Below, piece after piece: positions 36,729 to 46,632 of a stretch of 64,000 bases of DNA; positions within the stretch are counted from its first letter, which is position 1; each line of letters opens with the position of its first letter. This DNA comes from Solibacillus silvestris. GTDB taxonomy: Bacteria > Bacillota > Bacilli > Bacillales_A > Planococcaceae. Below the pieces are notes generated by a model that saw nothing but the letters and a program-made list of their open reading frames with translations, was not told the origin of the DNA and searched no databases. The translations under genes and the position numbers were made by a program. The stretch spans positions 2,516,001 to 2,580,000 of the forward strand of contig CP014609.1 in NCBI GenBank assembly GCA_001586195.1. Reading direction: 5' to 3'.

Positions 36729-39602
36729 GTGAAACAATGGCTTGAAAAATTAAATAAAAAAATCGAAATCCTTGCTTCTTCAGAAAGAATGCGCTTCGTC
36801 AGAATTGGAGGCGGTGTATTCTGGAATTTAACTTTACTGGCTATTATTTTTATAGCTGCGACACTGTTGTTTGTCGGAGGTGTAGGCGCAGGTTACTTCG
36901 CATCATTAACAAAGGATGAACCTTTGCGATCGAAAGAAGAGATGCGCGAACAAATTTTCAGCTATGAAGAAACAAGTGAACTTTATTTTGCGAACGATAT
37001 TTACATAGGAAAGATCAGAACTGATTTAGATCGACGTGAAACATCGCTAGCTAATATATCCCCATCCTTAATTAATGCTGTTCTTGCTACAGAGGATGAA
37101 TATTTCCGTGAGCATACCGGCATTGTGCCGAAAGCGGTAATACGTGGATTACTGCAAGATGTATCCAACTCGTCTACACAGACAGGTGGCTCTACCCTAA
37201 CACAGCAATTGATAAAAAACCAAATATTAACGAATGAAGTTTCTTATGAACGTAAAGCGAAGGAAATTTTACTTGCGTACCGTTTGGAACATTTTATGAC
37301 AAAAGAAGAAATACTCGAAGCCTATTTAAATATCATCCCGTATGGCCGAAATTCTTCAGGTCGTAACATTGCCGGAATTGAAACGGCTGCACAGGGTATT
37401 TTTGGTGTGTCCGCATCTAAATTAAATCTACCGCAGGCAGCTTATATTGCCGGTATCCCACAGGCACCTTTCACATATACGCCTTTTACAAATAAAGGTG
37501 AGCAAAAAAGTGCGGAAGGGATGCAGCCAGGTATTGACCGTATGAAAACGGTTCTTTATCGTATGCAGGAAGCAGGCTATATTACGAAGAAAGAATATGA
37601 CGAAGCAATTGCCTATGATATTTCTAAAGACTTCAAAGGATATGAAATCCGTCCGGAAGAAAAATATCCTTGGTTAACAGCAGAGCTTGAGCTGCGTTCA
37701 AAAGAAATTTTCGCAAAAATACTTGCCGAAAAAGACGGCATTGACCCGGACCGTTTAAAAGAAGAAGAGAACTTAAATGAAAAATATACAATACTGGCAG
37801 ACCGTACAATACGTTCAGGCGGTTACCGTATTTACTCAACGATTAATAAAGACATGTATGATGCCATGAAAAAAGTGACGGAAGAATTCACTTTATACGG
37901 ACAAACATACAAGAAAAAAGGAAAAGATCCTGAAACAGGCGAAGAAATCGAAGTGGATGTTCCCGTACAAACAGGAAGTATGGTTATTGAAAACAAAACA
38001 GGCCGTATTTTAAGTTTTGTTGGCGGGCGCGACCATGAAATTGAACAATTGAATCATGCGACACAAGCTTACCGTTCAAACGGTTCAACGATGAAACCGT
38101 TACTTGCCTATGCACCAGCGCTTGATTACGGTGTCATTGGTGCAGGAAGCCCTGTAGTCGATGTGAAATTTAAACGTAGTTATGACAACTATGAACCCGT
38201 CAACTATATTCCAACACAGGAACTAGGAATTATTCCAGCACGACAAGCAGTTGCATCATCACAAAACTTAGCAGTACTGCGTTTGTATGATTCAATTTTA
38301 GATCGTCGTCCAGCAACCTATTTGGAAAAAATGGGCTTCTCAAAGTTGACTGAAGGAGATTATGTCAATCTCTCTACATCTATTGGCGGGATTACTCACG
38401 GGGCAACTGTCGAAGAAAATACAAATGCCTATACAACCTTTGCAAATAACGGACAATTTAACGATGCCTACATGATTGAACGCATTGAAGATCTGGATGG
38501 CAATATTGTTTATGAACATGAAGCTGCTCCAGTTGATGTATTTGCACCGGAAACTGCCTATATGATGACTGATATGCTACGAGGTGTTATGAAGCAAGGT
38601 GGTACTGCAACATTGGCGAAGAGTCAATTGAAATTCTCATCTGACTTTGCCGCAAAGACAGGGACTACACAGGACCATAAAGATGTTTGGCTAGTAGGAT
38701 ACAATCCGAATATTTCTGTTGGCGTTTGGTTAGGTTATGACCAGCCACGCACACTTTATGCATTTAATAACCGTTACCAGCATCCAAGTCAGCGTGTAAA
38801 CCGGTTATGGGCTAATTACCTGAATACGCTTTATGACATTGACCCGGAATTAGTCGGTACGAAAGAAACTTTCAAAAAACCTGAAGGCGTTGTAACACGA
38901 TCATTTTGCGGCATTTCAGGTCTGGCACCTTCTACTTCATGTGCCAATGCCGGTTTAGTTACGTCAGATTTATTTAATAAAAATGTATTTTTACCGTCTA
39001 AGCCGGATGACAGCTTTGTATCTTCTACATCGGTTGTTATTAACGGCAACACATATGCCGCATTACCGAATACACCTACTGAGTTTGTCCAAATGAGCGG
39101 ATTCGGATTAAATCAGGCATTTGTTGACCGTATGTTAGGCAGACTGGGTGGTGACGCATCGAAATTATTGTCATTCACATCAGGTAAAGGTGTTGTAACC
39201 GGTGCACCATTCTCGGCAGACAGTGCACCACCGCAACCTGTTTATGCTACATTGGCAAACGGTTCACTTTCGTGGACAGCCTCTTCATCAAATGATGTCG
39301 TCGGCTATCGTGTTTATAGTGTTACCGATCAAGGAAGATCGCTCGTACGCTCATTAAAATCTTATGAAGGGTACCGGGTATCTGTTTCACCAGGTGTTCG
39401 CTACATCGTCGTAGCAGTTGATATTACAGGATTGGAATCAGGCTATTCGAACGAAGTTGGAGAAGTTGTCGAAACGGCTCCACCGGAAACGGAAGATGAG
39501 GAAAATGTTGTACCCGGAGAGGTAATTGAAGAACCCGAAGAACCCGAAGATCTTGACGAAATTGAAGTTGACGTTGATCCTGTCGAACCATCAGGAGAAT
39601 AA
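36729..39602 (+). CDS. Class A penicillin-binding protein, 1A family
   Basis: This bifunctional peptidoglycan enzyme has 957 residues. A membrane helix lies at about 28-60. The glycosyltransferase domain (ATEDEYFREHTG, QTGGSTLTQQLIKN) covers about 80-260, and the transpeptidase has Ser in GSTMKPLLAYAP near 455, SxN in ASSQNLAV near 510 and KTG in AAKTGTTQDH near 640. Near the end a fibronectin-like region (about 835-915: SLSWTASSSNDVVGYRVYSV) and a Glu/Pro/Asp-rich acidic tail follow. The GTG at 36729 follows AGGAGG by eight bases. A second role in spore or stress wall is not shown. I do not assign a symbol because several paralogues exist. Confidence 0.94.
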   Translation: MKQWLEKLNKKIEILASSERMRFVRIGGGVFWNLTLLAIIFIAATLLFVGGVGAGYFASLTKDEPLRSKEEMREQIFSYEETSELYFANDIYIGKIRTDLDRRETSLANISPSLINAVLATEDEYFREHTGIVPKAVIRGLLQDVSNSSTQTGGSTLTQQLIKNQILTNEVSYERKAKEILLAYRLEHFMTKEEILEAYLNIIPYGRNSSGRNIAGIETAAQGIFGVSASKLNLPQAAYIAGIPQAPFTYTPFTNKGEQKSAEGMQPGIDRMKTVLYRMQEAGYITKKEYDEAIAYDISKDFKGYEIRPEEKYPWLTAELELRSKEIFAKILAEKDGIDPDRLKEEENLNEKYTILADRTIRSGGYRIYSTINKDMYDAMKKVTEEFTLYGQTYKKKGKDPETGEEIEVDVPVQTGSMVIENKTGRILSFVGGRDHEIEQLNHATQAYRSNGSTMKPLLAYAPALDYGVIGAGSPVVDVKFKRSYDNYEPVNYIPTQELGIIPARQAVASSQNLAVLRLYDSILDRRPATYLEKMGFSKLTEGDYVNLSTSIGGITHGATVEENTNAYTTFANNGQFNDAYMIERIEDLDGNIVYEHEAAPVDVFAPETAYMMTDMLRGVMKQGGTATLAKSQLKFSSDFAAKTGTTQDHKDVWLVGYNPNISVGVWLGYDQPRTLYAFNNRYQHPSQRVNRLWANYLNTLYDIDPELVGTKETFKKPEGVVTRSFCGISGLAPSTSCANAGLVTSDLFNKNVFLPSKPDDSFVSSTSVVINGNTYAALPNTPTEFVQMSGFGLNQAFVDRMLGRLGGDASKLLSFTSGKGVVTGAPFSADSAPPQPVYATLANGSLSWTASSSNDVVGYRVYSVTDQGRSLVRSLKSYEGYRVSVSPGVRYIVVAVDITGLESGYSNEVGEVVETAPPETEDEENVVPGEVIEEPEEPEDLDEIEVDVDPVEPSGE

Positions 39603-39604
39603 CA

Positions 39605-39646
39605 AAAAAATCTCACCAACTAGTTAAATAGTTGGTGAGATTTTTT
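39605..39646. terminator. Bidirectional terminator between PBP gene and argD
   Basis: AAAAAATCTCACCAAC pairs perfectly with its complement around ten bases, giving T runs on both strands. Confidence 0.92.
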
Positions 39647-39653
39647 AATGTAA

Positions 39654-40805
39654 TCAAATTGATACCTGTTCCTCTTTTAATACACCTTTTAATAAATTGA
39701 CCGCTTCATCAATTTCTTGTTCGCTAACTGTTAAAGGTGGTAATAGACGAATCACTTTCGGTCCGGCTGCAACCGTTAATAGACCGGCTTCATCCAATGC
39801 GGCAACATAAGGTGCGACATCTTCGCCACCGAGACTTAACCCCAGCATTAACCCTTTACCTTGAACCGAATATTTTTCTTCCGGAAATGCTTCTTCCAGT
39901 TTATTTACAAAGTACGCTGATTTTTGTTTCACATTATCCAAAAAGGCATCATTGAATATTTGATCGATAACTGTTTGCGCGACGGCAACGCCCAATGGAT
40001 TTCCGCCGAACGTCGTACCATGTGTCCCTGCACTAAACGTGTTAAAGAGCTTTTCTGTCCCAAGTATCCCCCCAATCGGGAATCCGCCACCTAGACCTTT
40101 TGCCATTGAAACAATATCCGGTTTGATGACTGTCTGTTCAAATGCAAAACGAGTTCCTGTACGTCCGATACCCGTTTGTACTTCATCAACAATGACTAAA
40201 ATATCCGATGATTGCTGGATTTCATGAATGGCTTTCGCGAATTCCTCCGTTACGGGATTTACGCCACCTTCACCTTGGATCATTTCCAGCATAATCGCAG
40301 CAGTATCAGCATCAGCTGCTGCTTTTAATGCTGTAACATCATTAAACGGCAAAGTTACAAACTCGCTTACTAATGGACCGAAGCCGTTACGTACTTTATC
40401 TTGCCCTGTTGCACTCATCGCTCCAAATGTACGTCCATGAAAGCTTTGTTCAAAAACGATGATTTTATGTTTTCCTGTATGCTTACGTACTAGTTTAATA
40501 GCCGCTTCGTTCGCCTCTGCACCGCTATTACAGAAAAATGCATACGATAAATGCAAATCTTCCACTAATGATGCAGCAAGCTTTTCCTGTCCTGGACTTT
40601 CAAATAAGTTACTAATATGCCATAACTTTTGACTTTGTTTTTGAATGGTTTCTACAATCGACGGATGTGCATGCCCTAAACTACATACGGCAATACCGCT
40701 CGTAAAATCTAAATATCGTTTCCCAGTCGTATCAAATACCTCTGTTCCTTTTCCTTCGACAATAGCGAAAGGTCTTCTTGCGTAATTTTGGAATAATGCA
40801 CTCAT
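39654..40805 (-). CDS. argD: Acetylornithine aminotransferase
   Basis: ArgD transfers an amino group from glutamate to N-acetylglutamate semialdehyde, using PLP. The 383 residues have FCNSGAEANEAAIKL near residue 95, the PLP lysine in DIVSMAKGLGGGFPIG near 235, VDEVQTGIGRTG near 210 and GTTFGGNPLGVAV near 265. Its ATG at 40805 overlaps the argB stop by four bases, so the two are coupled. It is the last gene of argC-J-B-D. Confidence 0.95.
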   Translation of the reverse strand: MSALFQNYARRPFAIVEGKGTEVFDTTGKRYLDFTSGIAVCSLGHAHPSIVETIQKQSQKLWHISNLFESPGQEKLAASLVEDLHLSYAFFCNSGAEANEAAIKLVRKHTGKHKIIVFEQSFHGRTFGAMSATGQDKVRNGFGPLVSEFVTLPFNDVTALKAAADADTAAIMLEMIQGEGGVNPVTEEFAKAIHEIQQSSDILVIVDEVQTGIGRTGTRFAFEQTVIKPDIVSMAKGLGGGFPIGGILGTEKLFNTFSAGTHGTTFGGNPLGVAVAQTVIDQIFNDAFLDNVKQKSAYFVNKLEEAFPEEKYSVQGKGLMLGLSLGGEDVAPYVAALDEAGLLTVAAGPKVIRLLPPLTVSEQEIDEAVNLLKGVLKEEQVSI

Positions 40806-41539
40806 TTCACTAGCTCCTCACTTAAAATAGTCGTCCCGGTTAAAGTTTCATTTACAATTTGTACAGAAGGAATGCCTGCCTTCAAACAGTTAAGAGCGCC
40901 CTGTACTTTCGGAATCATACCGCCGTAAATATGCCCGTCGTCAATCCATTGTTCGATTAACCTTGGTGTCACTTCCGTCTGATATTCATCCTTTATACGA
41001 ATACCGGCAACATCTGTCACAAGCAGGAGACAATCCGCGCCGACTGCCAATGCAATTTCACTCGCAACTGTATCGCCATTAATGTTCAGCGCCTGCCCGT
41101 CCTTCGTTGCACCGATACAGGCAACGACAGGTACAATACCAGCTTCTGTCAAAGTATTTAACATATTTATATTAACATGCTTCACTTCTCCTACATATGC
41201 GTAAGTTTCGTAATTTAAAAATTCACTTTCGAGCAGTCCGTCATCAAAACCATTTAGTCCAATGGCAGAAATATTTGCTGAATGAAGTTCATGAACGAGT
41301 GAAGGATTTACTTTTCCGATTAATGTTGACTGCACAATGCCGATCATTTCTTTACTCGTTACACGCAGTCCGTTTACTGTATGGGACTCAATTCTTGCAG
41401 CGGCTAATTCACGATTAATCGCTGGCCCTCCGCCATGTGTAATAATGAGTTGGATCCCTTGTTCCTGCAATGCTTTAAAATTGCGAAAGAAGGCCTCGTT
41501 AAGACCTTCTAATGTACTGCCACCAAGCTTGATGACCAT
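40802..41539 (-). CDS. argB: Acetylglutamate kinase
   Basis: ArgB phosphorylates N-acetylglutamate. The 245 residues carry the phosphate-binding MVIKLGGSTLEG at the start, ITHGGGPAINREL near 50, and the ATP-site GGMIPKVQGA near 205. The ATG at 41539 begins one base after the argJ stop; this start puts IKLGGS at the position usual for the family. The frame opens 13 codons further up (41578) inside argJ, but neither site has a strong ribosome signal, so reinitiation after argJ is likely. Start is therefore moderately uncertain. Confidence 0.93.
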   Translation of the reverse strand: MVIKLGGSTLEGLNEAFFRNFKALQEQGIQLIITHGGGPAINRELAAARIESHTVNGLRVTSKEMIGIVQSTLIGKVNPSLVHELHSANISAIGLNGFDDGLLESEFLNYETYAYVGEVKHVNINMLNTLTEAGIVPVVACIGATKDGQALNINGDTVASEIALAVGADCLLLVTDVAGIRIKDEYQTEVTPRLIEQWIDDGHIYGGMIPKVQGALNCLKAGIPSVQIVNETLTGTTILSEELVK

Positions 41540-41540
41540 T

Positions 41541-42764
41541 TTACGAGCGGTATGATGCGTTGATTTGAACGTAGTCATAAGTCAGGTCACACCCCCATGC
41601 AAATCCGTGTCCTTTTCCAACTTCCAGTGACACAAATATTTTCACTTCATGCTGTTTTAATATTTCGATGAGTGCTTCTTCGGAAAACTGAATCGGTTCG
41701 CCGTTTTCCACCATTGTAGCTCCACCGATTTTAATTGTAATTTTATCAGGATCGATTACAGCTCCAGAATAGCCAACTGCTGCAATAATACGACCCCAGT
41801 TTGCGTCACAGCCAAACACGGCTGTTTTCACAAGTGGTGAACCTACAACTGTTTTTGCGATTTTACGCGCTTCTTCATCTGAAACCGCTCCATCCACTTC
41901 TACTTCGATGAGCTTAGTCGCACCTTCCCCATCACGTGCAATTGACTTTGCCAAGTCTTCTGATACGAGACGTAGTGCTGTGTAAAAGTTTTCCCAGTCG
42001 GGGTGCGCCGGAGATAATGGGTCATTTCCTGCTAAGCCATTTGCCATTACAATAACCGTATCGTTTGTTGACGTATCACCGTCAACTGTAATCGAGTTGA
42101 ACGTGCAATCCGTTACACTCGATAACGCTTTTTGCAGCTCTTCTGATTCAATATTGGCATCTGTTGTAATAAACCCAAGCATTGTCGCCATATTTGGTTC
42201 AATCATGCCAGAGCCCTTTGCTGTTCCTGAAACAATTACTTCCTTGCCATCAATGATCGTTGCATACGTTGTGTTTTTCATTACTGTATCGGTCGTTAAT
42301 ATTGCTTGAGAAAAATCAATACCGCTTTCTAGCTTAGAATCCGGATTTAATAGCTCTACACCTTTTTTAACTGGTTCCATCTTCATAATTTCCCCGATGA
42401 CACCTGTAGAGGCTACCCCTACCAAACTAGATGCGATGCCAAGCTTTTGTGCTGCAAGCAGTTGCATTTCATATGCATCCAATAATCCTTGTTTGCCTGT
42501 GCATGCATTGGCATTTCCTGAATTTACGATTACCGCCTGCATTTTTTTCGTTTCATATACAACTTCTTTTGTCACTTTCAACGGTGCTGCCTGGACTGCA
42601 TTTGTTGTGAATACGCCGGCAACACTTGCTGGTACTTCACTTACCAAAATTGCTAAATCTTTTTTCTTATGTTTAAGCCCACAATGAACACCTGCTGCAG
42701 TAAACCCTTTTGGTGACACGATATTTTTACTTGATAGTTTTTTCATCTCTATTGTTGAAGTCAT
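41541..42764 (-). CDS. argJ: Bifunctional ornithine acetyltransferase / N-acetylglutamate synthase
   Basis: ArgJ recycles the acetyl group from acetylornithine to glutamate. The 407-residue precursor cuts itself before Thr in the motif AKGSGMIEPNMATMLGF (about residue 180-197), giving two chains. Other marks are GVHCGLKHKKKDLA near the start and FGCDANWGRI near 315. The start at 42764 has GGGAGGG seven bases ahead. argC precedes it by 73 bp, and argB starts one base after its stop. Confidence 0.95.
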   Translation of the reverse strand: MTSTIEMKKLSSKNIVSPKGFTAAGVHCGLKHKKKDLAILVSEVPASVAGVFTTNAVQAAPLKVTKEVVYETKKMQAVIVNSGNANACTGKQGLLDAYEMQLLAAQKLGIASSLVGVASTGVIGEIMKMEPVKKGVELLNPDSKLESGIDFSQAILTTDTVMKNTTYATIIDGKEVIVSGTAKGSGMIEPNMATMLGFITTDANIESEELQKALSSVTDCTFNSITVDGDTSTNDTVIVMANGLAGNDPLSPAHPDWENFYTALRLVSEDLAKSIARDGEGATKLIEVEVDGAVSDEEARKIAKTVVGSPLVKTAVFGCDANWGRIIAAVGYSGAVIDPDKITIKIGGATMVENGEPIQFSEEALIEILKQHEVKIFVSLEVGKGHGFAWGCDLTYDYVQINASYRS

Positions 42765-42837
42765 CTAGTGACCCTCCCTTAATTTAAAGTCCTCGTCATA
42801 ATATGGGGTTGATTTCTATCTATCTCTTCTTTATCAG

Positions 42838-43872
42838 TTAAATAAAATACGGAACGAGTTGTAAGCCTGTTTGCTGCGGAAGCCCGAATTGGACGTTCAT
42901 GTTCTGAATTGCCTGACCGGCCGCTCCTTTAACTAAATTATCGATGACTCCGATAATCGTTGCCCGGTTTGTTCTTTCATCAAGCTTCACGTATATGTCA
43001 CAGTAGTTAGAACCTTTTACTCGGTTTGTTCCTACAGCGGATGCCTCTTGAATCACCCGGACAAATGGGTGATTTTTATACGTTTCTGACAAACAGTCCA
43101 CTAACTGCTTTTGTGTTACACCGTCCGTCACTTGTGCATAGGAAGTTGCTAAAATCCCACGTATCATCGGTACAAGATGAGTATTAAACGTTATTGTTGT
43201 TTCAATATCGGTAAACATCGAAATTGCTTGTTCGATTTCTGGAATATGCTGGTGTTCATTAATTTTATATATGGAGAAGCTTTCATTTGCTTCACTGAAA
43301 TGTGTTGCTTGTGAAGGTTTATTACCAGCTCCCGAAATACCGCTTTTTGCATCGATGACCAAAAAGCTCGGATCAATTAATCGATTTTTTATAAGAGGCA
43401 GAATGGATAATAAAACTGCCGTTGGATAACAGCCAGGGTTGGCAATTAAATCAGCCTTTTCAATTGCTCGTTCATTCCACTCCGTTAGGCCGTAAACACT
43501 TCGCTCCACTATTTCCTGTGGCGCCGGAGTTTTTTTATACCAAGTTTCATAACTTGCTAAATTTTTAAGTCTGAAATCCCCCGATAAATCAATTAACTTT
43601 GGTCCACGTTCAACTAAAGACGGGAAAATCGTACTCGATACCCCAGACGGCGTACTTGCGAAAACGACATCGTACTCCGCCAATGCATCATCTTCCAATT
43701 TAAGTAATGGTTGATCATAAATATCCGTTAAGTGTGGAAATTTATCCGAAAATTGAGTTCCTACTTCTGAGGATGTAAATAACCCGATTTCTTCTACTTC
43801 TTTATGATTATGCAAAAATCGTAATAGTTCCAATCCCCCGTACCCTGTTGCACCGATAATACCTGCTTTCAT
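42838..43872 (-). CDS. argC: N-acetyl-gamma-glutamyl-phosphate reductase
   Basis: ArgC reduces the acyl phosphate made by ArgB, with NADPH. The 344 residues have the Rossmann start KAGIIGATGYGGLELLR, the catalytic Cys in IANPGCYPTAVLLS near residue 147, and DAKSGISGAGNKP near 180. The ATG at 43872 follows GAGGTG by six bases. It is the first gene of argC-J-B-D, the same order as in B. subtilis. A sigma-A promoter lies upstream. Control by an arginine repressor is likely, but no clear ARG box could be proved. Confidence 0.95.
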   Translation of the reverse strand: MKAGIIGATGYGGLELLRFLHNHKEVEEIGLFTSSEVGTQFSDKFPHLTDIYDQPLLKLEDDALAEYDVVFASTPSGVSSTIFPSLVERGPKLIDLSGDFRLKNLASYETWYKKTPAPQEIVERSVYGLTEWNERAIEKADLIANPGCYPTAVLLSILPLIKNRLIDPSFLVIDAKSGISGAGNKPSQATHFSEANESFSIYKINEHQHIPEIEQAISMFTDIETTITFNTHLVPMIRGILATSYAQVTDGVTQKQLVDCLSETYKNHPFVRVIQEASAVGTNRVKGSNYCDIYVKLDERTNRATIIGVIDNLVKGAAGQAIQNMNVQFGLPQQTGLQLVPYFI

Positions 43873-43934
43873 GTTGTCACCTCGTCATTTTTGTATGGCC
43901 GAAAATTTTATACGAATTCTAAATGATAAAAATA

Positions 43935-43963
43935 AGTATAAGTATGTATATTTATTTAGTCAA
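43935..43963 (-). promoter_or_regulatory. Sigma-A promoter of argC operon
   Basis: On the minus strand TTGACT (43958-43963) and TATACT (43935-43940) are 17 bp apart. An AT-rich sequence around 43922-43939 resembles ARG boxes (AATGATAAAAATAAGTAT) and overlaps the -10, but the match is weak. Confidence 0.7.
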
Positions 43964-44032
43964 CTGTATTTTTATATAATTGTAGATTATTCTAAATTAT
44001 CGTTCAATAATAATAACCGCAATAATATAAAA

Positions 44033-44054
44033 GGCGCCTACATATGTAAGCGCC
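44033..44054 (-). terminator. Intrinsic terminator after acsA
   Basis: GGCGC-TACA pairs with TGTA-GCGCC around the palindromic TACATATGTA, followed on the minus strand by TTTTATATT. Confidence 0.8.
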
Positions 44055-44082
44055 CCGATTTAAGAAGTACTGCCATTTAAAG

Positions 44083-45810
44083 TTACTCTTCCATTGTTGA
44101 TAAATCGCCTGCAGGCAAGTCAAGTTCCCAAGCCTTTAGTACACGGCGCATAATCTTTCCGCTTCGGGTTTTAGGCAACTTATCTCTGAATTCAATTTCA
44201 CGTGGTGCTGAATGAGCAGATAACCCTGTTTTTACAAAGTCTCGAATATTCGCTTCAAGCACTTCACTCGGCTCTACCCCTTCACGTAACGATATAAATG
44301 CCTTAATAATTTCGCCGCGGACCGGATCAGGTTTTCCAATTACGCCTGCTTCCACTACATCAGGATGTTCAAGCAGTTTACTTTCCACTTCAAATGGTCC
44401 AACTCGCTCTCCCGCTGTCATAATCACATCGTCTACACGACCTTGGAACCAGAAATAACCTTCCTCATCCATAAATGCAGAATCTCCTGAAACATACCAT
44501 TCTCCCTTTAAAAAATAAGATTCATACCGATCAGGATTTCCCCATATTTGACGCATCATTGCCGGCCACCCTTTTTTGATCGCCAAATTCCCCATCGTAT
44601 ACGGCGGCACTTCATTGCCTTGGTCATCTACAATCGTTGCATAAATTCCCGGCACAGGTTTGCCCATTGAGCCTGGCTTAATCTCCATCGATGGGTAGTT
44701 GCAGATCATATGGCCACCTGTTTCCGTCATCCACCATGTATCGTGAATACGATGGTTCAAAATCTCCAATCCCCACTTCACAACTTCCGGATTTAATGGT
44801 TCACCGACCGATAAAACATGACGAAGCGTAGAAAGATTATATTTACCGATAATATTCGGACCTGCCCCCATCAACATACGAAATGCAGTTGGCGCACTAT
44901 ACCATACCGTGACGCCATATTCTTCAATTGCCCCATACCATGCTTGCGGACTAAAGCGCCCCCCTACAACGACATTTGTCACCCCATTTAGCCATGGACC
45001 GAAAATGCCGTAAGCTGTTCCAGTCACCCATCCGGGATCGGCTGTGCACCAGTAAATATCGTCTTCCTTTAAATCCAGTACCCACTGTGCTGTCTGGTAT
45101 TGCTGAACCATTGCATAATGGACTTGCAATACCCCTTTTGGAGCACCTGTTGATCCGGATGTATAATGCAAAATGGAGCCATCTTCCTTATCGACCCATT
45201 CAATGTCAAAATCCTGAGATGCCTCTGCAAAGTATTTATTAAAATCTAAGATCTTATCCGTTTCTTCTATATTTTCCCCGACTACAAATACCGTCTTTAA
45301 ATGCGGCAGCTTTTCCAGCGGCACTCTGCTCAACAGTGCAGGCGTTGTAATGATCACTTTCGCCTCACTATCCATTAACCGGTCATATACGGCACCTTCC
45401 ATAAACGCTTCGAATAACGGACCAACTATCGCGCCAATTTTCAATGCACCAATTAAGCTGAAATAGAGCTCCGGCGTACGAGGCATAAAAATAAAAACAC
45501 GGTCGCCTTTATTTAATTCCGCCTTTTCTTTCAACACATTCGCCGCTTTATTCGAATGACGTTTCATATCATAAAAAGAATATGTCTCTTTTCGGTTCCC
45601 ATCATTATAATAAAGAGCCACTTTGTTTTTGCGGTGTGTTGTTGCATGTCGGTCTATTGCCTCATACGCAATATTGACTTTCCCCGTTTCAAACCAAGAA
45701 AATGCTTGTTCACTATGTTGCCAATCATGATTTGCAGCTGTTTCCTCATAATTTTTCAAATTATGTTCCCCTGGAATAACTGCTAGCTTTTCCATCGTTT
45801 TCATCCCCAT
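44083..45810 (-). CDS. acsA: Acetyl-CoA synthetase AcsA
   Basis: AcsA activates acetate via acetyl-AMP to acetyl-CoA in the cytosol. The 575 residues carry YTSGSTGAPKGVLQVH (A3), WWMTETGGHM (A5), YVSGDSAFMDEEGYFWFQGR (A7-A8) and, at the C-terminus, PKTRSGKIMRRVL with Lys552, the residue that AcuA acetylates in B. subtilis AcsA. The ATG at 45810 has AAAGGGGA six bases upstream; the upstream ORF frame from 45843 is dropped. It diverges from acuA, the same arrangement as in B. subtilis, which links the enzyme to its own regulators. Confidence 0.96.
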   Translation of the reverse strand: MGMKTMEKLAVIPGEHNLKNYEETAANHDWQHSEQAFSWFETGKVNIAYEAIDRHATTHRKNKVALYYNDGNRKETYSFYDMKRHSNKAANVLKEKAELNKGDRVFIFMPRTPELYFSLIGALKIGAIVGPLFEAFMEGAVYDRLMDSEAKVIITTPALLSRVPLEKLPHLKTVFVVGENIEETDKILDFNKYFAEASQDFDIEWVDKEDGSILHYTSGSTGAPKGVLQVHYAMVQQYQTAQWVLDLKEDDIYWCTADPGWVTGTAYGIFGPWLNGVTNVVVGGRFSPQAWYGAIEEYGVTVWYSAPTAFRMLMGAGPNIIGKYNLSTLRHVLSVGEPLNPEVVKWGLEILNHRIHDTWWMTETGGHMICNYPSMEIKPGSMGKPVPGIYATIVDDQGNEVPPYTMGNLAIKKGWPAMMRQIWGNPDRYESYFLKGEWYVSGDSAFMDEEGYFWFQGRVDDVIMTAGERVGPFEVESKLLEHPDVVEAGVIGKPDPVRGEIIKAFISLREGVEPSEVLEANIRDFVKTGLSAHSAPREIEFRDKLPKTRSGKIMRRVLKAWELDLPAGDLSTMEE

Positions 45811-45974
45811 GAAAAATCCCCTTTCATTAAAAACTACAATCATTTTACAATAAAAATACTATAATAGGCAAAATATTTAAAACTTTCAATCAATTTAGTG
45901 ACATCTCGCGAATTTAAGCGTATTTTCGCATGAAATAGAGTATAATAGATGTATTAAAAGCAGGTGGTGTGATT

Positions 45975-46607
45975 ATGATTCATGTGAAAAATTATTATCG
46001 TCTTGAATTCAAAACGAGGAATGGTAATGTTTTAGTAGAAGGGCCTGTTCCTTCCGAAAAACTTGCTACCTACACATTACATGAAGATTTAAAAGCTTTT
46101 AGACCTTCCCATCAGCAGCATGAAGCACTTGTTGGGATTGCTAAACTGGAAGAAGGACGCATTATTGTCATTCGACAGGATAATATAATTGTCGGCTATG
46201 TTACGTATCTCTATCCAGACCCGTTGGAACGCTGGTCAGAAGACCGTATTCCAGATATGATTGAGCTAGGTGCCATTGAAGTCATTCCTGCTTTTAGAGG
46301 ATCCGGCGCAGGCAAAAAATTATTGGAAGTGTCATTTATGGATGATGCAATGGAAGATTATTTAGTGATTACAACTGAATATTACTGGCATTGGGATTTA
46401 AAAGGAACCGGTTTATCTGTTTGGGAATATCGGAATATGATGGAGAGAATGATGACATCAGTTAATTTTGAGTATTATGCGACAGATGATCCTGAAATAA
46501 CTTCTCATCCTGCCAATTGTCTAATGGCGCGTGTGGGGGCACGTGTTGGAAATGAGACATTGGAGAGATTTGACAGACTTCGCTTTAGAAATCGTTTCAT
46601 GTATTAA
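45975..46607 (+). CDS. acuA: Protein acetyltransferase AcuA
   Basis: AcuA, a GNAT-type enzyme, acetylates the lysine in the AcsA active-site tail and switches it off. The 210-residue product has YVTYLYPDPLERW near residue 72 and the acetyl-CoA loop IELGAIEVIPAFRGSGAGKKLL near residue 98-118, then TTEYYWHWDLKG, all as in the B. subtilis protein. The ATG at 45975 has AGGTGG seven bases upstream; GTG at 45969 overlaps that spacing. It heads acuABC. Confidence 0.93.
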   Translation: MIHVKNYYRLEFKTRNGNVLVEGPVPSEKLATYTLHEDLKAFRPSHQQHEALVGIAKLEEGRIIVIRQDNIIVGYVTYLYPDPLERWSEDRIPDMIELGAIEVIPAFRGSGAGKKLLEVSFMDDAMEDYLVITTEYYWHWDLKGTGLSVWEYRNMMERMMTSVNFEYYATDDPEITSHPANCLMARVGARVGNETLERFDRLRFRNRFMY

Positions 46608-46632
46608 TTCTTATCACAAAGGGGAATGAACT

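Noticed and set aside
43871-44080. 69-codon open frame in the argC upstream region
   Set aside because: It overlaps the argC start and runs through the argC promoter and the acsA terminator, with no ribosome site.
45811-45974. Possible cre site between acsA and acuA
   Set aside because: The region around TTTAAGCGTATTTTCG lacks the paired half needed by the CcpA consensus; the match is too weak to claim, although cre sites are known there in B. subtilis.
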